Assembly: GCA_019307805.1 (NCBI GenBank)
Contig: JAFDIX010000352.1
Span: 1 to 10,740 of the forward strand
Length of the DNA stretch: 10,740 nucleotides
DNA from: Deltaproteobacteria bacterium
GTDB lineage: Bacteria; Desulfobacterota; DSM-4660; Desulfatiglandales; HGW-15
Reading direction: 5' to 3'
This document shows positions 6,832 through 10,740 of this stretch, in pieces. A program made the translations under genes and the position numbers. Every line of letters begins with the position of its first letter. Positions within the stretch are counted from its first letter, which is position 1. Under the pieces are notes generated by a model. It had not been told where the DNA came from. It was given only the letters and a program-made list of their open reading frames with translations, and did no database searches.

Positions 6832-7650
6832 TTACTTCTTGCTGTTTTTTTTCTTCCTGCCGTTCCCTCCCGAAGATTCGCCCCCATAGTAGAGATGTGC
6901 GGAAATCTTTCCCGCAGTCTCCTTTAGCAGGGCTACCAGGGGTGAACCACCTTTCCATGAAATTTTCTGGGAAAGTCCGGCTATGACAGCAGCAGCCACA
7001 GGTTCCCCTTCATGGTTATAAACGGGTGCCCCGATGGCATTGATTCCCAGATTTACTTCTTCATTATCGATGGCAAATCCTCTTTTCCTGATTTCTTTCA
7101 TCTCCCTTTCGAGCCTCTTCTGACCCGTGATGGTATTGGGAGTGAGACCCAGCAAATTTCCTTTAAGAAAGCGGTCCCTTTTTTCCTTTCCAGAGAAAGC
7201 GAGAATGGCCTTGGCTCCGGCTGCGGCATGCACAGGCCGCCTGTCACCGACCCTTCCCTTGATTCTTATGGGTCCCCCCCCTTCTGCAATATAAGCAATA
7301 ACCGCGCTCCTCCCTGAAACCAGTTCCAGAACGACTGTTTCTCCAGTCTCATCCCGAAGGTGGTCAAGAAACGGCTTTGCAATTTGCGTGAGATTGTCGT
7401 TCAAAGATTCCTGGATAGAAGAACTCAAATCAATGACAGAGGGGCCCAGCACAAATTTCTTTGACTCCAGGTTTTGACGGACAAATCCGTAATCCATGAG
7501 GACATGCAGGAGTCTGCTGACCGTCGACTTGTGATACCCCAGCCTCTCACTCAGCCGGACGGTCCCCATCTCCTGATTGTGGGGGGTAAAGGCCATGAGT
7601 ATCTCAAGGGCCTTTGCCAGGGAATGGTGGGTGCTCGTTTTGTGTTGCAT
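6832..7650 (-). CDS. IclR-family transcriptional regulator
   Basis: A 272-residue IclR-type regulator from the ATG at 7650, a normal length for the family. The N-terminal winged helix-turn-helix spans about residues 10-70, with recognition-helix region GYHKSTVSRLLHVL (38-51) and wing KKFVLGP (64-70). The effector-binding domain spans about 80-255, with PVHAAAGAKAILAF (139-152), RGFAIDNEEVNLGINAIGAPV (190-210) and PVAAAVIAGL (217-226). The C-terminus is lysine-rich (GRKKKNSKK). The frame is open to an ATG at 7659 (adding MRS), but AAGGA at 7663-7659 overlaps that codon and is ideally placed, 8 nt before the ATG at 7650, so the shorter start is chosen. The start region is the downstream copy of a perfect 50-bp tandem duplication. 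The gene lies between the Mo-enzyme unit and the TRAP operon, so it is the obvious candidate regulator of one or both. Members act as activators or repressors that respond to small organic effectors; which applies here is unknown. Confidence 0.93.
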   Translation of the reverse strand: MQHKTSTHHSLAKALEILMAFTPHNQEMGTVRLSERLGYHKSTVSRLLHVLMDYGFVRQNLESKKFVLGPSVIDLSSSIQESLNDNLTQIAKPFLDHLRDETGETVVLELVSGRSAVIAYIAEGGGPIRIKGRVGDRRPVHAAAGAKAILAFSGKEKRDRFLKGNLLGLTPNTITGQKRLEREMKEIRKRGFAIDNEEVNLGINAIGAPVYNHEGEPVAAAVIAGLSQKISWKGGSPLVALLKETAGKISAHLYYGGESSGGNGRKKKNSKK

Positions 7651-7700
7651 AGATCGCATCCTTGGTGCAGGGAATGGTGGGTGCTCGTTTTGTGTTGCAT
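7551..7700 (-). other. Out-of-frame upstream ORF created by the tandem duplication (decoy start for iclR)
   Basis: The upstream repeat copy carries the same AAGGA (7713-7709) and ATG (7700) as the true iclR start. Because the repeat period is 50 bp, translation from this ATG enters the downstream copy in a different frame. It reads 49 codons (MQHKTSTHHSL then HQGCDLC and onward) and stops at a TGA at 7553-7551, about 100 nt inside iclR. It is probably not a functional protein. If translated, it would compete with initiation at the authentic start. Confidence 0.5.
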
Positions 7701-7719
7701 AGATCGCATCCTTGGTGCA
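7618..7719. repeat. Perfect 50-bp tandem duplication spanning the iclR start region
   Basis: Positions 7618-7669 are identical to 7668-7719, giving just over two head-to-tail copies with a 50-bp period and no mismatch. Identity breaks at 7617 versus 7667 and at 7670 versus 7720. Each copy contains the iclR ribosome-binding site, start codon and first 11 codons. Removing one copy would leave a normal promoter-RBS-gene arrangement, so the duplication is a derived and probably recent event. An assembly artefact cannot be excluded from sequence alone. Confidence 0.95.
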
Positions 7720-7736
7720 TTAAGTGCAACTGATTA

Positions 7737-7765
7737 TTTCTAGCCCATCCCCTGGTGCTTGTCAA
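7737..7765 (-). promoter_or_regulatory. Sigma70-like promoter of iclR
   Basis: A perfect -35 TTGACA (7765-7760) is followed, after exactly 17 bp, by TAGAAA (7742-7737; 4 of 6 to the -10 consensus). Initiation is predicted near 7730. The leader therefore includes the whole upstream repeat copy before the real start at 7650. Confidence 0.6.
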
Positions 7766-7922
7766 CCCAAATGGGAGATTTCTGCAGCTCGGCATTGGGA
7801 CCTGCCGGGAGTGAGCCCGGGACTGAAATGCTCCAGGCCGAATGGCTCAAGTTGAGTCACTTCGGGATGAGCACACTCCCTGTATTTCTGTATTTTAATT
7901 TTTTTTCTAAGGAAAGTACCAG
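7766..7922. other. Non-coding spacer upstream of the iclR promoter
   Basis: The gene-free interval between iclR and the ferredoxin gene totals about 350 bp. It holds the ferredoxin terminator, this spacer, the iclR promoter and the upstream repeat copy. In the spacer I see two small dyads, CTCAA-G-TTGAG (7846-7856) and CCGGG-AGTGAG-CCCGG (7805-7820), and an AT-rich tract (about 7880-7912). The dyads lie upstream of the iclR -35 and could be operator sites, but they are short. No ORF here looks like a real gene. Confidence 0.4.
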
Positions 7923-7961
7923 GAAAGAAAAACAGAGACGCCCTGGTGCTCCGGCATCTCC
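7923..7961 (-). terminator. Intrinsic terminator of the molybdo-enzyme operon
   Basis: On the minus strand, GGAGATGCC (7961-7953) can pair with GGCGTCTCT (7943-7935), giving a 9-bp stem including G-T pairs, with a 10-nt loop. TGTTTTTCTTT follows. It lies about 45 nt past the ferredoxin-like gene's stop and precedes the separate iclR promoter. Confidence 0.75.
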
Positions 7962-8003
7962 GGAACAGGTCGATACCAGGCTTCTTAATGCTCGTGGGCT
8001 TTG

Positions 8004-8531
8004 TTAGGGATTTTCAGGAGATCCTGAAAGGAGACCTTCCAGAATCCGCACTGAGGCCTTTCCGGCCTTTTCCTCGGAGAGTTCCTCCATGGTTCCAAAG
8101 CCCAGGGCCCGGGTCGTACAGGTATGCACACAGGCAGGCTCCATACCGTTCTCCACTCTCTCGAAACAGCGGTTGCACTTGCTCATCTTTCCCTCTTCGG
8201 GAAATTGCGGTGCCCCAAAGGGACAGACCTGGACACAACTGTGGCACCCAATGCAAAATTCTTCATTGACATCGATACTGCCATCCTCCCGGGTCCTGAA
8301 GATGGCGTTTGTGGGGCAGGCCATGCTGCACGGTGCGTCCCCGCAGTGTTGACATGCCAGGGATACAAAGGATATTTTGGCAGCAGGATAATGCCCCTGC
8401 TCCAGTTTTGTGACATGTCTGAAGGAGACCCCGTCATCGCCGGGAAGATCATTCTGGTCCATGCAGGCCACCACACAGGCCATGCAACCGCTGCATCGAG
8501 AAACATCAAATGAGAAGCAAAATTGGGTCAC
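8004..8531 (-). CDS. DmsB/PsrB-like electron-transfer subunit with four [4Fe-4S] clusters
   Basis: A 175-residue polyferredoxin of the type that serves as the electron-transfer (beta) subunit of DMSO-reductase-superfamily enzymes. All 16 cluster cysteines are present. They are C13-x2-C16-x2-C19-x3-C23, C60-x2-C63-x4-C68-x3-C72, C93-x2-C96-x2-C99-x3-C103 and C119-x2-C122-x11-C134-x3-C138. There is no signal peptide, Tat motif or membrane helix, so it should be cytoplasmic. Translation starts at a GTG, with GAGG 8 nt upstream; no ATG fits better. The gene follows the molybdopterin subunit by 68 bp and is followed by a terminator, so the two form a bicistronic unit. It would pass electrons between the catalytic subunit and a soluble carrier. 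No NrfD/DmsC-type membrane anchor is encoded in the window. The C-terminal 35 residues are acidic and basic without cysteines. Confidence 0.93.
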   Translation of the reverse strand: MTQFCFSFDVSRCSGCMACVVACMDQNDLPGDDGVSFRHVTKLEQGHYPAAKISFVSLACQHCGDAPCSMACPTNAIFRTREDGSIDVNEEFCIGCHSCVQVCPFGAPQFPEEGKMSKCNRCFERVENGMEPACVHTCTTRALGFGTMEELSEEKAGKASVRILEGLLSGSPENP

Positions 8532-8554
8532 TGTATTATCCTCGTTTTTTATAA

Positions 8555-8594
8555 ATCCCCCCGTACCCCCCTTTACAAAAGGGGGGCGAGGGAT
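8555..8594. repeat. REP-like palindrome between the molybdo-enzyme genes
   Basis: A two-tier inverted repeat. The inner arms CCCCCCTTT / AAAGGGGGG (8566-8574, 8578-8586) are perfect, 9 bp long, around a 3-nt loop. The outer arms ATCCC / GGGAT are at 8555-8559 and 8590-8594. I recall this kind of C-run/CTTT/AAAG/G-run element as a common dispersed intergenic palindrome in anaerobic deltaproteobacterial genomes. It sits in the 68-bp gap between the two genes and could form a strong RNA hairpin without a directly following T-run. It might tune relative expression of the two subunits or stabilise the upstream message. Confidence 0.7.
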
Positions 8595-8599
8595 GAACC

Positions 8600-10735
8600 T
8601 TAATTCGCTTTCTTTACCTGACAGAGCAGGGATTTAAAACCCGGATACCCTGAAATGGGGTCCAGGTAATCCGGGTCAATCAGGAGATTGGCATCGGCCT
8701 CGGGCCATGCATGGTAGAAGTTGATCACCCCCGGGGGAACAATCTCCGTCACATGGGCCCGCACCTTCAGGGAATTGCGCTTTGTCGCCAGGGTGATCCA
8801 ATCGCCTTCCTCAACGGCCCGCTTATCCGCATCTACGGGATTAATATCCAGGAACGGGTCAGGCTGAAGCCCCCGGGTCTGGCCCAGCCTAAAAGTCCTG
8901 GAATGCTGATACATGGGGAGCCGTGCACCGGTTGTCAAAATCAGGGGGAACTTCCGGGCCTCCCTGGACTCGGGGCCCAGTTTCGGCTCCTGAAAGGTTG
9001 GAAGCGGGTCCAGCCCCGCCTCCTCCAGTATCGTGGAAGTGAATTCCATCTTTCCCGACGGCGTATCAAAACCTTTTTTTTCATATTTCCTGTATGGAGG
9101 CATTTTCACATTCGGGACGGAATAACCTCCGGGATGCTTTTTCAGTTTTGCCACGGACAGATTGGCCGGTTCCAGGATCCAGTCCGTACATGCCTCGTAC
9201 CCTTCCCTCATGAGTTTGTCCCTGGGTGCCAGTTTCTTTGCCAGATCAAAGATAATATCCGCATCGGAGCGTGATTCCCAAAGGGGTTCGATAACGGGCT
9301 GGGTCCATGTGACATAATTTTGGGGATATACCTTGAGTTCGCTGCGCTCAAAGGAAGAACAGGCAGGCAGCACGATATCCGCAAGCCTGGCCGTATCCGT
9401 CATGAAGAGATCCACATCCACGAGGAAATCCAGCTTTTTCAGGCTCTCCGTCATGAAATCAGAACCCGGCCACATACTGGCCCTCATACCAAAGGCAAGC
9501 ATGGCGCGAACGGGATAGGGCCGTTTGCTCCTTATTTGAAAAGGGATATGCATGGCCTGGGCTTCCGGGGCCAGGCGGCTCCAGACAGGATATTGGTCCT
9601 GCCCTATGCGGGGGGCCATTTTGTTCCAGGGTCGGGACTGCTCAAACTCCACCTGCCGGGTCTTCACACCACTGGGGACATAGACCCAGGAAGGCGGCAC
9701 CATGTAGTTCCCCCCCGGTTGATCAAAGTTCCCGGTGAGGCCTACCAGGGCAGTGAGGGCGCGATGGTTCTGTACGCCGTTGGTGTGGTGTACCGTTGGA
9801 CTGGCGCTGGTCATCAAGGCTGCAGGTTTGGCGTCGGCATAAAGTCTCGCCGCTTGAAGGATCAACCTTGCAGGGACGCCGGTGATTTTTTCCGTCAACC
9901 TGGGGGTAAATTTTTTGACATAGGCCCTGTATTCCTCAAAGCCGAGGGTCCATTTTTCCACAAAATCCCGGGCATAGAGGTCTTCATCGATGATGACATG
10001 GGCAAGCCCCAGGGCCAGGGCACCGGATGTTCCCGGCCTCATACGAAGATGGATGTCCGCATGGGCCGTCATGGGTGTGATGAGGGGACCCACTTCTATG
10101 ATCTTCATTCCCCTGTCCCGGGCATCCAGCAGGCCCCTGATCACGGCGGTGTTGGAATAGAAGGGATTTCGGCTCCACACCATGAGACAATTGGTATTCT
10201 TGATGTCGGGGACACCAAAACCACCGTAGTTGAGCTTTGTGGCCACAACCGTTGCATAATGGCAGGTGCTGGACTCCGTGGCGTAGTTTGGAGAGCCGAA
10301 GCTGTGGGCCAAACGCTTGAGAAAGGGTCTCATCCATTTGGTGTAGCCGGTAAAGAAGGCCACTGATTCGGGACCCGTTTCTTTCTTGATCTTCAGAATG
10401 CGTTCGGCAATGGTCCCCAGGGCGTCATCCCATGAGATCGGTTCGAACTCGTCTGAACCCCTCTTGCCCCTTCGAACCAGGGGCGTTCGAATACGATCCT
10501 TGTGGTAGATATACTGTCTGTTGGCCGAACCCTTTGAGCAGAGGGTCCCTTCACTGTGGGGATGCTCTTTATTCCCTTCAACCTTTATGATGACCCCGTC
10601 TTTGACATAGGCATTGATGCCGCAGTGGGTCAGGGGATTACAGATGGAACAGACTGTTTTCCTGATCTCTATTCCCGTATCCTCTCCGGGTATCTTTCCT
10701 TTTACCATGTTCTCAAAATCTAGGCTTCCTTCCAT
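8600..10735 (-). CDS. Molybdopterin (Mo/W-bisMGD) oxidoreductase, DMSO reductase superfamily, cytoplasmic
   Basis: A 711-residue catalytic subunit of the molybdopterin-bisMGD superfamily. The N-terminal iron-sulfur domain has C29-x2-C32-x5-C38 and C66 (GTLCSKG), able to hold one [4Fe-4S] cluster. The x5 spacing is longer than the usual x3. The main molybdopterin domain follows (SWDDALGTIAERI about 101-113). GSPNYATESSTCHYATV (147-163) places Cys158 as the likely metal ligand, as in polysulfide/thiosulfate reductases and acetylene hydratase. The C-terminal dinucleotide-binding domain begins about 597 (PLILTTGARLPMYQHSR) and ends GYPGFKSLLCQV. There is no Tat signal, so it should be cytoplasmic with the adjacent ferredoxin subunit. 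Overall layout and length resemble acetylene-hydratase-like and related uncharacterised proteins. The reaction is unknown; it need not be a net redox reaction. The ATG is 5 bp from the window edge and the frame stays open, so the true start could lie upstream. Confidence 0.92.
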   Translation of the reverse strand: MEGSLDFENMVKGKIPGEDTGIEIRKTVCSICNPLTHCGINAYVKDGVIIKVEGNKEHPHSEGTLCSKGSANRQYIYHKDRIRTPLVRRGKRGSDEFEPISWDDALGTIAERILKIKKETGPESVAFFTGYTKWMRPFLKRLAHSFGSPNYATESSTCHYATVVATKLNYGGFGVPDIKNTNCLMVWSRNPFYSNTAVIRGLLDARDRGMKIIEVGPLITPMTAHADIHLRMRPGTSGALALGLAHVIIDEDLYARDFVEKWTLGFEEYRAYVKKFTPRLTEKITGVPARLILQAARLYADAKPAALMTSASPTVHHTNGVQNHRALTALVGLTGNFDQPGGNYMVPPSWVYVPSGVKTRQVEFEQSRPWNKMAPRIGQDQYPVWSRLAPEAQAMHIPFQIRSKRPYPVRAMLAFGMRASMWPGSDFMTESLKKLDFLVDVDLFMTDTARLADIVLPACSSFERSELKVYPQNYVTWTQPVIEPLWESRSDADIIFDLAKKLAPRDKLMREGYEACTDWILEPANLSVAKLKKHPGGYSVPNVKMPPYRKYEKKGFDTPSGKMEFTSTILEEAGLDPLPTFQEPKLGPESREARKFPLILTTGARLPMYQHSRTFRLGQTRGLQPDPFLDINPVDADKRAVEEGDWITLATKRNSLKVRAHVTEIVPPGVINFYHAWPEADANLLIDPDYLDPISGYPGFKSLLCQVKKAN

Positions 10736-10740
10736 ATTTC

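Noticed and set aside
7618..7719. CRISPR-like repeat
   Set aside because: There are only two directly abutting copies without spacers, and they contain coding sequence of iclR.
7604..7795. 63-codon minus-strand frame through both repeat copies, with a CxxC-like look
   Set aside because: Its repetitive sequence simply reads the two 50-bp copies in two frames, and it would start upstream of the predicted promoter. It is not a credible zinc or redox protein.
8566..8586. Intrinsic terminator between the two molybdo-enzyme subunit genes
   Set aside because: The hairpin is strong, but no T-run follows directly in the direction of transcription, and the downstream subunit needs to be expressed with the upstream one. 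It is treated as a REP-like element instead.
9320..10366. Long plus-strand open frame of 348 codons opposite the molybdopterin gene
   Set aside because: It is antisense to a protein with clear family motifs along its whole length. Its translation shows no recognisable domain and a composition typical of a GC-rich shadow frame.

Overview
All recognisable genes lie on the minus strand, so transcription runs from the right end of the window to the left. The content suggests an anaerobic Desulfobacterota-type bacterium (sulfate reducer or syntroph). The signs are a soluble molybdopterin/4Fe-4S enzyme pair, fused DctQM-type TRAP permeases, and a C-run/G-run palindrome between genes of a kind I associate with such genomes. 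This assignment is inference; no phylogenetic marker is present.

In transcription order there are three apparent transcription units plus a partial gene. (1) 10735-8004: a cytoplasmic molybdopterin-bisMGD oxidoreductase and a four-cluster ferredoxin-like electron-transfer subunit, separated by a REP-like palindrome and closed by a good intrinsic terminator (about 7923-7961). (2) An iclR-family regulator (7650-6832) with its own sigma70-like promoter. A perfect 50-bp tandem duplication (7618-7719) has copied its start codon and ribosome-binding site, creating an out-of-frame upstream start. (3) A TRAP operon from a sigma70-like promoter at 6746-6718, made of two consecutive modules: dctP1, fused dctQM1, dctP2, fused dctQM2 (6539-347). 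A 14-bp perfect stem-loop separates dctP1 from dctQM1. At the left edge is the 5' end of a further minus-strand gene, probably a MarR-family regulator (115 to beyond 1).

A reasonable working model is a catabolic locus. The IclR regulator senses an organic compound and controls the adjacent two-module TRAP uptake system and/or the Mo/W enzyme pair, which would act on the imported compound in the cytoplasm. The substrate cannot be read from the sequence. Both binding proteins lack the arginine that normally holds the substrate carboxylate in DctP proteins, and one permease has a nine-residue gap in an otherwise conserved transport-domain motif. The transporters are therefore not textbook C4-dicarboxylate systems.

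The most distinctive observations are the start-duplicating tandem repeat in iclR, the non-canonical paired TRAP modules, and the soluble acetylene-hydratase-like enzyme with an unusual Cx2Cx5C cluster motif. No rRNA, tRNA, CRISPR array, transposase or phage gene was seen.
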